A stretch of 64,000 bases of DNA from Pedobacter miscanthi (GTDB lineage Bacteria; Bacteroidota; Bacteroidia; Sphingobacteriales; Sphingobacteriaceae): positions 34,939 through 98,938 of the forward strand of contig NZ_QNQU01000024.1 of NCBI RefSeq assembly GCF_003315595.1, given 5' to 3'. The notes beneath the pieces were generated by a model that was not told where the DNA came from, ran no database searches, and worked only from the letters and a program-made list of their open reading frames with translations. The position numbers and the translations under genes are program-made. Below are positions 15,244-24,397 of this stretch, in pieces; positions within the stretch are counted from its first letter, which is position 1; the number at the start of each line of letters is the position of its first letter.

Positions 15244-16383
15244 TCAGTATACAAATGCAAAATGTGCAGGGATGTCGCCTGTTATTACAGACCATTTCTT
15301 TTTTCCACTGCTATCGAAACAGTAAAGCGTGCCGGGGGTAACATAATCTTTGGCATCGCTCACATAAACATCTTTGGTTAGAGGGTCTACGATAATTCCA
15401 TAAGGGATTTTAACCTGCACATCTGTACCATCTGTAATGAATTTTTTGTTCATCAGTGTTTCGTCTTTTATATTAATCATCGAATAGGTAATGGTATTCT
15501 TCTGCTGGATATAACTCCACTCTGTGGCATAGATATAAGCTATGTCATCATCAATCCAGATGTTGCTGGCGGCAATGTCGAATGTTTTTTTAATCTGATC
15601 GGTTTTGGTATCGATTACAAAAAGTTTAGAAGGGATATTATAGTAGTCACCCCTTGAGGTTACATAAAGATCGCCGTAACGGTCGGCCTTTAGCCTGTCG
15701 AGGTTAATAGCTACATCGATACGCTTGCTTTCGGTAAAAGAATTAAGGTCGATAACGGATACCGTTCTTTCATAATTAGGCGGACTATAACCACCAGAGT
15801 TTGCGATGTAAAGTTTTTCGCCTACGATAGCCATTTCTTCCGGTTGCCTGCCTACTTCAACCTTGCGCTGTACCTGAAGGCTAACCGTATCTATTTCTGA
15901 AATATTTCCATTAGGCGCATTAGGATCGCCAACTTTACCCAGGTATGCACTTACATAAGCCTTACCGTTATGAAAGGTTACATAACGGCAATTGGTGATA
16001 TCAATCTGTTTGATTTTTTTTGCCGTTTTTACATCCAGTATTTCGAGTTTATTAGAAACATTCACAACCACATACATTTTTGATCCATAAATACCAATAT
16101 CATTTCCCACATCACCAAGTCCCTTCACTACTTCAGGATTGGCCTGGTTGTAAATATTACGTCTGTATGTACCCGCCCGTAAATCCACATAATCAAGCGA
16201 AGCCTTATTCATGTTCATATTCCCCTCATTAAGCACATATAATCCTTTTACTATGCCCGAAGGGTTGGGCGGAAATGCGGTTTCGCCTTGTTCGGGTATA
16301 ACTGTCGGCGCTTTTCTGCATGAGCCAAATAAAATTGCTATTATGCCTATCAGCAGTATTTGGTACTTATTATTTATTCTCAT
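15244..16383 (-). CDS. BtuG-like beta-propeller surface lipoprotein (first paralogue)
   Basis: A 379-aa predicted lipoprotein (lipobox FGSC, Cys22, then RKA). YncE-like blades are plain: GLYVLNEGNMNMNKASLDYVD, YGSKMYVVVNVSNKLEILD, EEMAIVGEKLYIANSGG, TVSVIDLNSF and VDPLTKDVYVSDAKDYV. Its start overlaps the stop of the TonB receptor gene as ATGA, so receptor and lipoprotein are translationally coupled. That fits the BtuB-BtuG pairing known from Bacteroides, in which the propeller lipoprotein caps the receptor and hands over cobalamin. Corrinoid binding here is inferred from family and context. Confidence 0.85.
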   Translation of the reverse strand: MRINNKYQILLIGIIAILFGSCRKAPTVIPEQGETAFPPNPSGIVKGLYVLNEGNMNMNKASLDYVDLRAGTYRRNIYNQANPEVVKGLGDVGNDIGIYGSKMYVVVNVSNKLEILDVKTAKKIKQIDITNCRYVTFHNGKAYVSAYLGKVGDPNAPNGNISEIDTVSLQVQRKVEVGRQPEEMAIVGEKLYIANSGGYSPPNYERTVSVIDLNSFTESKRIDVAINLDRLKADRYGDLYVTSRGDYYNIPSKLFVIDTKTDQIKKTFDIAASNIWIDDDIAYIYATEWSYIQQKNTITYSMINIKDETLMNKKFITDGTDVQVKIPYGIIVDPLTKDVYVSDAKDYVTPGTLYCFDSSGKKKWSVITGDIPAHFAFVY

Positions 16384-18419
16384 ATCGTATAATTAAACTT
16401 GAAACGGTAGAACCTCATCGGCATCGGGAAATTGGCGATTATCCAGCGGGCCTGATTAAAAATATTGTTGATCTCTAAATTGATTTTGGCTTTTCTTCCG
16501 AACAGATCCAGGTGATAACCCAAACCCACATCGTGCGTATACCATGGATCCATGCGGTTATATACAGCGCTTTGACTGGTACTGATCTGGTTATAACGTT
16601 CGCCTGCATAGATGTAACTGTAGTTCAGTTCAAACTTTTTCCAGTCGGCCCCTAAAATCAGCGATCCGGAATGAAGCGGTATATAAGGAATATTATATGG
16701 ATATATATCTCCTTCGGTAACATCTCTTGCTTGCTGGTAGGAATAACTGAGGCCTGCATTTAATGACAGCTGAGCAGCTATTGCCCAGGCCGACTGTATA
16801 TTTACCTCAGCCCCTTTTACCGCTACCTTACCGATGTTATACATCGTCCACCGGTATAAATTAGAGCTTGGTATGGCTACAATTTTATCTTTAACCTGGT
16901 TGTAATATAGATCGGCCTGAATAGAAATGGAAGTTAGTGCAGTATTTAGTGGCTGAATATTGTAAGTTGCACCAAAATCATACTGATTGGTAAACTCAGG
17001 GCGTAAAAGCGAATTCCCAATAAAGGTATAATACAGATCGTTAAATGTTGGCAGCCTGAAAATATTTTTATAAAAGGCCCTCAGCATAAAATCTTTACTG
17101 CCAAACGGATAATAACCGGCCATCACCGTAGGCGTAAATTCCTGTTTATTGCCGGCACTGGTATATTCTCTTACTTTATCAAACACAAAAGTGCCCAGTA
17201 GTGATGCCTGTAAATTAAAATTATCCAGCTTAAATTCTGATGCAAGGGCAGCCAGTACGGTTTGCCTGGTTGGATAGGGAAAGCGGTATAAATTTGCGTT
17301 GAGTTTGTTCCATTGATAATCAGCTGAAAAGGATACATTCCAAACCGGTAAAATGCGATAGCGGTTTGCTGCGGAGGCATAAATTTCCTGTTGATGGTAG
17401 CGGTTATCTAAAAAACCATCGAGTGTTACAAAATCAGGATCAAGGTAACGCATGTAATCATTGGCATACTTTGCGTTGATCATCAAAGCATAACCTTTAC
17501 TTTCAGCCGTTTCGAAATGCCCCTGAACAAAAATATTCCTGTCCCACTGCCGTTGTGTAAAATCGTATTTATTGGAAACAACGGCTCCGGGTAATCCCCG
17601 CTCTGATGAATAACCGTATGCTTTTAATGTCCAGCTGGCGCTATCTTTCAGCGTACCATTTAAACCGGCTTCAATCCTATAGGCATTCAGGTCGGTATTG
17701 GTTCGCACAATTGTGGTGTCGAAAGTGCCGTTTCGCTCCCGGTACCTGTACTGCCCATCAGCGTTTACCCATTCGGTACTGAGCGAAACAGATGTCCTAT
17801 CCAATATTTTCTGTTCGTATAAAAAAGACGGATTAACCAAACCAAACGAACCTGCTTTAAGCCCTAAACGGATATTGGATGAACGACCATCTGCAAATTG
17901 CGGTTTCCTGGTTTGCAAATAAATTGTACTGGTAGCTGAAAATGATTTGGCCGGCTGGAATATATTCGCTTTCTGACCATTGTACAACGCCACTTCTTCC
18001 ATGTTATCCAGCGAAAACCTGCCAAGATCCACCTGTCCGTTTTGCGCATTGCCCATCTGTATACCATCATAAAAAACGCTGGTTTGGTTGGTGCCCATAC
18101 TTCGCACGTTAACGGTTTTCAGTCCGCCGATACCACCATAATCTTTCAGCTGAACCCCACTGAAATAACGGAGTGCATCGGCAACCGAAAAACTATTGAG
18201 CCGTTGTAGTGCCTCACCGCTGATTACCTGGGTCGGTGTTGAAGAAGTATTTCTTACCGATGCTTTTTTGCCGCTTACCTTTACCTCATGCAAAAGCCTG
18301 ACTTTGGCGGTATCAATCTGCGCCAGCGAAATATTTGGCAAAATAATACCAATACCCAATGCGGATGCAAAAGCAACATAAAACCGGATGTTTAATAAAA
18401 CACCTATAATTTTAATCAT
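16380..18419 (-). CDS. TonB-dependent outer-membrane receptor, BtuB-like
   Basis: A 679-aa receptor with a signal peptide ending near ISLAQ, a TonB-box-like LHEVKVSGKK, a plug (VISGEALQRLNSFSVADALRYFSGVQ, broken here as VISGEALQRL then VADALRYFSGV; GGLKTVNVRSMGTNQTSVFY; MEEVALYNGQ) and a C-terminal barrel ending RFKFNYTI. It is not closely similar to the other receptor in the window. A cobalamin riboswitch lies in its leader, so cobalamin or a related corrinoid is the likely substrate. It leads a six-gene operon with five surface lipoproteins; the first overlaps its stop codon. Confidence 0.9.
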   Translation of the reverse strand: MIKIIGVLLNIRFYVAFASALGIGIILPNISLAQIDTAKVRLLHEVKVSGKKASVRNTSSTPTQVISGEALQRLNSFSVADALRYFSGVQLKDYGGIGGLKTVNVRSMGTNQTSVFYDGIQMGNAQNGQVDLGRFSLDNMEEVALYNGQKANIFQPAKSFSATSTIYLQTRKPQFADGRSSNIRLGLKAGSFGLVNPSFLYEQKILDRTSVSLSTEWVNADGQYRYRERNGTFDTTIVRTNTDLNAYRIEAGLNGTLKDSASWTLKAYGYSSERGLPGAVVSNKYDFTQRQWDRNIFVQGHFETAESKGYALMINAKYANDYMRYLDPDFVTLDGFLDNRYHQQEIYASAANRYRILPVWNVSFSADYQWNKLNANLYRFPYPTRQTVLAALASEFKLDNFNLQASLLGTFVFDKVREYTSAGNKQEFTPTVMAGYYPFGSKDFMLRAFYKNIFRLPTFNDLYYTFIGNSLLRPEFTNQYDFGATYNIQPLNTALTSISIQADLYYNQVKDKIVAIPSSNLYRWTMYNIGKVAVKGAEVNIQSAWAIAAQLSLNAGLSYSYQQARDVTEGDIYPYNIPYIPLHSGSLILGADWKKFELNYSYIYAGERYNQISTSQSAVYNRMDPWYTHDVGLGYHLDLFGRKAKINLEINNIFNQARWIIANFPMPMRFYRFKFNYTI

Positions 18420-18425
18420 TTTGAT

Positions 18426-18442
18426 TGTGAGTTTAACCCACA
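18426..18442 (-). promoter_or_regulatory. Leader hairpin next to the receptor start codon
   Basis: In the RNA, UGUGGG pairs with CUCACA around the loop UUAAA, six bases before the AUG. Stem and position match 9311-9327 in the other B12 operon. Confidence 0.55.
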
Positions 18443-18494
18443 GCCAACAGATGGAAAAGAAATGAAATACGAAAAAATACGTTTACCTCACTCC

Positions 18495-18702
18495 TAGCTT
18501 CAATCCCCGAAAGCTATGAAATATAATGCTAAGGCAGGTCTTCTGACTTACTCCCGGCTTTCCGGCCTTCCCATCCCGACGTATCGGAACAGTGGCAGAT
18601 TGATTGGAAATCCGTTAAGGAGCTTACAGCTGCGGGACAGTTACAGATTTACACTGTATTCCCTTTTAATTCCGGGTGTAAAACCGGAAACCAAAAGCAG
18701 TG
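18495..18702 (-). ncRNA. Cobalamin riboswitch controlling the distal B12 operon
   Basis: The minus strand shows AAAAGGGAAUACAGUGUAAA, the B12 box ACUGUCCCGCAGCUGUA, the canonical GCCACUG, GGGAAGGC, and the closing AGUCAGAAGACCUGCC. The following hairpin UAGCUUUCGGGGAUUGAAGC (18495-18516 on the plus strand) has a loop able to kiss the UCCCG loop of the B12-box hairpin, the L5-L13 contact of this class. The hairpin is identical in the second riboswitch at 9382-9589. The riboswitch lies about 75 bases upstream of the TonB receptor start. High B12 is expected to repress the operon. Confidence 0.95.
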
Positions 18703-18710
18703 CAAAGGTA
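18703..18710 (-). promoter_or_regulatory. -7 promoter box (TACCTTTG) immediately before the riboswitch
   Basis: Matches TAnnTTTG on the minus strand and directly adjoins the riboswitch, the same layout as 9590-9597. A TTG at standard -33 spacing is not evident. Confidence 0.55.
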
Positions 18711-18795
18711 ACAAAATTAGACAACATGTAAAATGGATGATGGAAAACGGTCTTTTTAATGGAAAAGCCTAAATTAGGAATCAAAATTTTCAATT

Positions 18796-20043
18796 ATGAA
18801 AAGGATTTTAACTATTGCATTATCGCTGATGATTTTATCTGTTATGGCACAAAAAACCGATACCATTTTCTTAAAGAAATTGATGGAAGCCAAACCTGAT
18901 CTTTTTTCAACAGTGCTCAGCCATCCGGATCACAACCAGGTGCAGATTCTTTATACCCAGATTAACCGCGATGCTAAGAATCAACCAACATTTAAAACCT
19001 TCAGCTATAATTTAGATCCGCACCATTATTTTTACCCTGCCAGTACGGTTAAGCTTGCTGCGGTAATTTTCGCTTTAGAAAAGGTAAACCGACTAAAAAA
19101 CACAGGGCTGAGTGCTAAAAGTACAATGATTACTGATAGTGCATATAAAGGACAGAACAAAGTTTTGAAAGATACGAGTGCTAAAAGCGGCCTGCCATCT
19201 ATTGAACATTATGTTAAAAAAATACTGCTCACCAGCGATAACGACGCCTTTAACCGCTTATTCGAATTTATCGGTCGTGCCGAGATTAACGAGAAGCTAA
19301 AAGCAAACGGATTAAACAATAGCCGTATTTTAAACCGTTTGGCCATTGGCGATGCCGGCGAATCAGCCAAACATACCAATCCGATTAAATTTTATAATGG
19401 CGATAAATTGGTGTATGATCAACCGGCTCAATACGATCCAAAAGAATATGAACTGCAGTTAACTAACCTGGTGATGGGTAAAGGTTATATGGATAGTACC
19501 GATAAATTGGTAAATAAACCTTTTAGTTTGGCCGGAAAAAATGCCTTTGCCATTAATGATCAGCAAAAATTGATGCAGAAACTGATTTTCCCGGAAGCAT
19601 TTCCTGCTAATAAAAGATTTAACCTAACTCCGGAAGACTATAAATTGATTTACACCTACATGAGCAAATACCCAACGGAAAGCGATTTTCCAAAATATGA
19701 TCCGAAAGAATTTTGGGCTGCCTATGCCAAAATGCTTTATTATGGCCGCGAACAGGTAACGCCAGATCCAAATATCAGGATCTTTAATAAATATGGCGAC
19801 AGTTATGGTTACATTATCGACAACTCCTATTTCGTTGATTTTAAAAATGGAATAGAATATTTTCTCACGGCAGTGGTGCAAAGCAATGAAGATGGTATTT
19901 TCAATGATAATAAATATGAATACGAAACCGTTTGCTTTCCTTTTATGAAAAACCTGGGCAGAACCATTTATGAGCTGGAACTGCAAAGAAACAAAAAACA
20001 TAAACCAGATTTCAGTAAATTCAAAATCGATTATAATCCTTAA
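18796..20043 (+). CDS. Secreted serine hydrolase of the class A beta-lactamase-like fold
   Basis: A 415-aa protein with a short signal peptide (cut near VMAQ). The SxxK motif is STVK at residues 83-86 and the second motif is SDN at 147-149, within a helix as in class A beta-lactamases and related transpeptidase-fold enzymes. An obvious third K-[ST]-G motif is not visible, and the C-terminal part is long and atypical. It is more likely a periplasmic peptidase or esterase-like hydrolase than an antibiotic-resistance beta-lactamase. It stands alone, divergent from the B12 operon, with no clear operon partner. Confidence 0.72.
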   Translation: MKRILTIALSLMILSVMAQKTDTIFLKKLMEAKPDLFSTVLSHPDHNQVQILYTQINRDAKNQPTFKTFSYNLDPHHYFYPASTVKLAAVIFALEKVNRLKNTGLSAKSTMITDSAYKGQNKVLKDTSAKSGLPSIEHYVKKILLTSDNDAFNRLFEFIGRAEINEKLKANGLNNSRILNRLAIGDAGESAKHTNPIKFYNGDKLVYDQPAQYDPKEYELQLTNLVMGKGYMDSTDKLVNKPFSLAGKNAFAINDQQKLMQKLIFPEAFPANKRFNLTPEDYKLIYTYMSKYPTESDFPKYDPKEFWAAYAKMLYYGREQVTPDPNIRIFNKYGDSYGYIIDNSYFVDFKNGIEYFLTAVVQSNEDGIFNDNKYEYETVCFPFMKNLGRTIYELELQRNKKHKPDFSKFKIDYNP

Positions 20044-20148
20044 AACCTTTCGCTTAATTGATGGTTTATAGCCTATAAATTGTATAAAAAACTATACATT
20101 AATTAAAAAATAATATATTCGCATTTCAAATAGAAGAATACATCTCTA

Positions 20149-21552
20149 ATGGCTAAATTATTAATAATTGACGATGAGCGTGCGATAAGGAGTACCTTAC
20201 GCGAAATCCTGGAGTATGAAAATTACGATGTAGAAGATATCGATAACGGTATTGATGGCCTCGAAATGATCAAAAAAGGAAATTTCGATTTGGTTCTCTG
20301 CGATATCAAGATGAACAAAATGGATGGTATGGAAGTGCTCGAACAGGCACAGATCATCAAACCCGACCTTCCTTTCATTATGATTTCAGGTCATGGAACA
20401 GTTGAAACCGCCATCGAAGCCAGTAAAAAAGGCGCTTTCGATTTTATTTCGAAACCACCTGATTTAAACCGTCTACTGATCACTGTACGTAATGGTTTAG
20501 ACCGTGGAAATTTAGTTACCGAAACCAAGGTTTTAAAACGTAAAGCCAGTAAAACCCGCGAAATTTTAGGAGAATCGGAAAGTATCTCTAAAATTAAAGA
20601 AACCATTGAGCGTGTAGCCCCAACCGAAGCCCGTGTATTGATTACCGGTGCAAACGGTAGCGGTAAGGAATTGGTAGCCCGCTGGTTGCACGAAAAATCG
20701 AACCGCGCTGATAGTCCGTTAATCGAAGTGAATTGTGCCGCAATTCCTTCTGAATTAATTGAAAGTGAGCTGTTTGGACACGAAAAAGGTTCATTTACGT
20801 CTGCTGTTAAACAACGTATCGGTAAATTTGAACTTGCAAATGGGGGTACCTTATTTCTGGATGAGATTGGCGATATGAGCTTATCGGCCCAGGCAAAAGT
20901 TTTACGCGCCTTACAGGAACATAAAATCTCACGCGTAGGCGGCGAAAAGGAAATTGAAGTAAATGTTCGTGTTTTAGCAGCTACAAATAAAGATTTATTA
21001 AAAGAAATAGAAGATGGTAATTTCCGTATGGATTTGTACCACCGATTAAACGTAATCAACATCCACGTTCCGCATTTAACAGAAAGAACCGACGATATCC
21101 CGGTAATTGCACAGAACTTTTTAGAAAGTATTTGCAGTGATTACGGCATGCCGGTAAAGAAAATTAATGATGGTGGTATGGCAGCATTACAGGCTTTACC
21201 GTGGACAGGTAACGTGCGTGAGCTACACAATATGATTGAGCGTTTAATTATTTTAAGTGATAAGGTAATTACCGAAAATGATGTGCGTGCTTTTGCAAAC
21301 CCTGGCGGCGGAACCAATATTGGTGCTGCAACAAGCACACAAATTGCCGGTGCTGGAGGTTCAGCTTTAACTTCATCATTCGATTCGTTCAATAATTTCC
21401 AGGATTATAAAGACCATGCAGAACGTGAATTTATCAAATTTAAACTGGAAAAAAATAACTGGAATGTATCAAAAACAGCTGATGAGATTGATATTCAAAG
21501 AAGTCACTTGTACAGTAAAATAGAGAAATTCGGCTTAAAAAGAGCGGAATAG
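20149..21552 (+). CDS. Sigma-54-dependent response regulator, NtrC family
   Basis: A 467-aa transcription activator with three domains. The receiver occupies residues 1-120, with acidic residues IDDE near the start and the phosphoacceptor Asp52 in LVLCDIKM. The AAA+ domain occupies about 140-380, with Walker A GANGSGKE (168-175), the sigma-54 contact loop GSFTSA (214-219) and Walker B GGTLFLDEIGDM. A C-terminal Fis-type helix-turn-helix follows (WNVSKTADEIDIQRSHLYSKI). The contact loop is GSFTSA, not the textbook GAFTGA, which I recall as frequent in Bacteroidota. No partner histidine kinase is adjacent. A strong terminator follows at once. Confidence 0.92.
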   Translation: MAKLLIIDDERAIRSTLREILEYENYDVEDIDNGIDGLEMIKKGNFDLVLCDIKMNKMDGMEVLEQAQIIKPDLPFIMISGHGTVETAIEASKKGAFDFISKPPDLNRLLITVRNGLDRGNLVTETKVLKRKASKTREILGESESISKIKETIERVAPTEARVLITGANGSGKELVARWLHEKSNRADSPLIEVNCAAIPSELIESELFGHEKGSFTSAVKQRIGKFELANGGTLFLDEIGDMSLSAQAKVLRALQEHKISRVGGEKEIEVNVRVLAATNKDLLKEIEDGNFRMDLYHRLNVINIHVPHLTERTDDIPVIAQNFLESICSDYGMPVKKINDGGMAALQALPWTGNVRELHNMIERLIILSDKVITENDVRAFANPGGGTNIGAATSTQIAGAGGSALTSSFDSFNNFQDYKDHAEREFIKFKLEKNNWNVSKTADEIDIQRSHLYSKIEKFGLKRAE

Positions 21553-21561
21553 CATTATAGC

Positions 21562-21598
21562 AAAGAAGTCAAGTTTTAAAAACTTGACTTCTTTTTTA
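21562..21598 (+). terminator. Terminator after the NtrC-type gene, built from a dispersed palindrome
   Basis: AAGAAGTCAAGTTTT pairs with AAAACTTGACTTCTT and is followed by a T run. It can also end the opposite strand. The core palindrome recurs at 49658-49690. Confidence 0.85.
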
Positions 21599-21620
21599 TG
21601 TTGCAACATTCCAACCCTTC

Positions 21621-23411
21621 TTATCCCATATAATCATTTTGCCTCATCAGCAAAGCCCTGTATTTGTTAAAAATTGCCGTTTTAGATACAAAACCCAGGT
21701 ATTGGTTCTGAGTTGTTAATACTGGTAAAATCCAAACATTATCCTGTTCCATTTTCTCTAATACTAACTTCAGATCATCATTTTCACCAATTGTGTTAGG
21801 GGCAGGCTGTACCAGATATGATGCTTGCAAATGATCTTTATCCGGATTTTTAATCATTTCATTAAACAGCTCCTCGATGTAAATAATTCCTTTAAAATCT
21901 CCTACTTCATCAGTTACAGCTATAACGTTTTTATGCGATTGCATAATTTCATTCATTTTGATTGAAAGCAGATCATCCATCTGCAACTGCGGATAACTTT
22001 TCTCAATCAGGTATTTCAACTTCATCTGGTTTAAAACCGTAGTATCCTTATCCTCGTGCGATAACAATTCGCCCTTATCAGCCAGTGCTTTGGTATAAAT
22101 AGAATGTTTTTGCGAACTGCGGTTAATGGCGTAAGAAATCGCTGTGGTAATCATCAGCGGAACCATTAAAATATATCCCCCTGTAATTTCGGCGATAAGA
22201 AAAATACCCGTTAATGGCGCATGCATAATGGAACCTAAGGCGGCCGCCATGCCAGCTACAATAAAATTGGATACATTTAACTGTGCCATACCCGATAGGT
22301 TTACCACATAGGCAAAAATAAACCCGATTAAACCACCCATAATCAAACTTGGGGCAAATGTACCACCATTACCACCTGCACCTAAAGTAACCAGTGTAGC
22401 AATCGATTTCATAAAAATAGTAACCACAGTAAACAATATCACGACAGCTGAAATAGAGCTGTAATCCGCAAAAATACTGTTATTGATCACAGTGTGATAA
22501 TCACCTTTTAGCAAGCCTTTTATGGTAATGTATCCTTCGCCATAAAGTGTTGGGAACAGAAATACCAATGCGCCGAGCATCAGGCCACCCACAATCACTT
22601 TTGTGTAAGGATGTTTTATTTTATAGAACAATCCTTTAACGACATAGTTAGCTTTTGTAAAGTAAATGGAAAATAAACCAATAAAACAGGCTAAAATTAC
22701 GTAGTAGAACAAGGCGTTCACTTTCCAACCTTCTGTAACCAGAAAGAAAAGCTGTTGGGTATAAAATAGCCTGGCTACTACAGCGGCCGTTGCCGCAGAT
22801 AATAATAATGGAATAAAGGCCGGGATGGTAAATTCGGGTAATAGAATTTCGATTGCAAAAACGATGCCTGCCACCGGACTATTAAATGCTCCTGCAATAC
22901 CTGCGGCGGCTCCACAAGCCACCAGCATGGTAATTTCGCGGTAGGATAATCCCAGTAAACGACCAAGATTGGATCCGATTGCCGATCCGCTGGTGACTAT
23001 GGGCGCCTCTAAACCGGTAGATCCACCAAAACCAACTGTAACGGCTGCGGTAATAATCTGCGAATAAATATTGTGTGCCTCAACCTTACTCGATTTTTTT
23101 GAAATGGCATAAAGCAAGGGCGTTAAGCCTGTTTCGAATTTCGTTTTACGGATAAAATATTTAATATACAATACCGTTAAAAAAATCCCGATCATTGGAA
23201 AAATAAAATACAGGTAATATTTGTATTTCCAATGCCAATCTGATTGAAGAAACTCTTCGATGTGGTGGGTTAAACTTTTTAAAGCGGCAGCCGCCAATCC
23301 GGCTAAAACACCAACAATTACGGCAAGGATAATTAAGAAATTACGGTTTGATATTTTAGATTTACGGTACTGATTAATCTTATCAAGGTAATTTACAAAT
23401 CTGATGTACAT
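21621..23411 (-). CDS. ClC-family chloride channel or transporter with CBS domains
   Basis: A 596-aa inner-membrane protein. About ten to twelve hydrophobic helices span residues 25-440, with ClC signatures GGSTGLEAPIV (129-139), GAAAGIAGAFNSPVAG and GAGGNGGTFAPSLIMGG. Glu135 in GLEAP corresponds to the gating glutamate of ClC exchangers, so proton-coupled chloride transport is plausible. The C-terminal region (about 470-590) is a tandem CBS pair that usually senses nucleotides. It ends just before the bidirectional terminator at 21562-21598. No operon partner is evident; the pseudouridine synthase gene upstream is 75 bases away. Confidence 0.92.
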   Translation of the reverse strand: MYIRFVNYLDKINQYRKSKISNRNFLIILAVIVGVLAGLAAAALKSLTHHIEEFLQSDWHWKYKYYLYFIFPMIGIFLTVLYIKYFIRKTKFETGLTPLLYAISKKSSKVEAHNIYSQIITAAVTVGFGGSTGLEAPIVTSGSAIGSNLGRLLGLSYREITMLVACGAAAGIAGAFNSPVAGIVFAIEILLPEFTIPAFIPLLLSAATAAVVARLFYTQQLFFLVTEGWKVNALFYYVILACFIGLFSIYFTKANYVVKGLFYKIKHPYTKVIVGGLMLGALVFLFPTLYGEGYITIKGLLKGDYHTVINNSIFADYSSISAVVILFTVVTIFMKSIATLVTLGAGGNGGTFAPSLIMGGLIGFIFAYVVNLSGMAQLNVSNFIVAGMAAALGSIMHAPLTGIFLIAEITGGYILMVPLMITTAISYAINRSSQKHSIYTKALADKGELLSHEDKDTTVLNQMKLKYLIEKSYPQLQMDDLLSIKMNEIMQSHKNVIAVTDEVGDFKGIIYIEELFNEMIKNPDKDHLQASYLVQPAPNTIGENDDLKLVLEKMEQDNVWILPVLTTQNQYLGFVSKTAIFNKYRALLMRQNDYMG

Positions 23412-23486
23412 GCTATTGTTTTTTAACAGAGGGCGATGCCCAAAAGTAACAAAAACAAGCCGGAGAAGCCAACTTAAAGACTTCTT

Positions 23487-24209
23487 TTATGCATCAAATT
23501 TATCCAATAACTTAATCAGGGTTGCAAAATCTTTCGGGTATGGTGCATCGATCACAATATCCTGATCGTTCAATCCTTTGAAAACCAAATGACGGGCGTG
23601 TAAAGCAAAACGTTTCATAATCGGTTGCTCCTCTTCACCTTTGGTTAATTTATACCCCCTCTTAATCGAAGAAAGAAAAACAGGTTTACCTTTATACATA
23701 TCATCACCTACAATAGCGGCCCGTTGTGTGGCCAGGTGGATCCGGATCTGGTGCATTCTACCTGTGATCGGCTTGCACTCTACCAAAGTATAATGTTTGT
23801 AGTATTTTAAAGAGTTGAATATCGTTTCGGCCCTTTTACCTTCAGTCCTATCGATGGTTACATTTTTATTACCATCGTTTAAAATTGGCAGGTCAACCGT
23901 TAAATCATCAAAAATAACATGGCCATCTACCACAGCGTGGTAAGTTTTATTCACCTTTCTTCTTTCGAACTGCATAGATGCATGGCGGTACCCCTCAGGG
24001 TTTTTCGCAATAATCAGAGCTCCCGAAGTTTCCTTATCCAAACGGTGACAAACCTGTGCATCATCGCTATATTGTTTGGCTAAACGCAATACATTGGTTT
24101 CTCCTGATCCACCACGTTCATCGAGCGAGGCTAAAAACGGAGGTTTGTTGATAACAATAAAATCGTTGTCTTCGAAAAGAATAAGGTCTTTAAAATTTGG
24201 AAACTTCAA
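23487..24209 (-). CDS. RluA-family RNA pseudouridine synthase
   Basis: A 240-aa cytoplasmic enzyme that isomerises uridine to pseudouridine in rRNA or tRNA. The catalytic motif HRLDKETSG is at residues 55-63, with Asp58 the nucleophile. ITGRMHQIRIHLA, the KxxR-type motif II and the C-terminal LHARHL are also present. There is no N-terminal S4 domain, so it is the short, single-domain type. The specific uridine cannot be told from sequence. Confidence 0.9.
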   Translation of the reverse strand: MKFPNFKDLILFEDNDFIVINKPPFLASLDERGGSGETNVLRLAKQYSDDAQVCHRLDKETSGALIIAKNPEGYRHASMQFERRKVNKTYHAVVDGHVIFDDLTVDLPILNDGNKNVTIDRTEGKRAETIFNSLKYYKHYTLVECKPITGRMHQIRIHLATQRAAIVGDDMYKGKPVFLSSIKRGYKLTKGEEEQPIMKRFALHARHLVFKGLNDQDIVIDAPYPKDFATLIKLLDKFDA

Positions 24210-24324
24210 ACTGTGTGTAATTAATGAAGCGCAAAAATACGATTTTATTTTTTATTGATTCAGAAATTAACCACAGATAAAAAGGACGAACACAGATAAC
24301 GTTTAGCATTTGGTACGTTGGTAC

Positions 24325-24367
24325 ATAAAAAAACACAGATTAAACCTCAGAAAAAAATCTGTGTTAA
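24325..24367 (-). terminator. Terminator after the OmpR-type regulator gene
   Basis: On the minus strand AACACAGATT pairs with AATCTGTGTT and is followed by a run of T. Related CACAGATT words are common in the intergenic regions of this window, so the terminator seems to be built from a dispersed repeat. Confidence 0.7.
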
Positions 24368-24397
24368 TCTGTGTATATCTGTGGTAAGAATATTTCT

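Noticed and set aside
18796..20043. Antibiotic-resistance beta-lactamase
   Set aside because: SxxK and SDN are present, but a clear KTG-type motif is not, and the long C-terminal part is atypical.
20391..21062. Long antisense open frame of 223 codons
   Set aside because: It is the complement of the NtrC-type AAA+ domain, whose coding strand has full family motifs.
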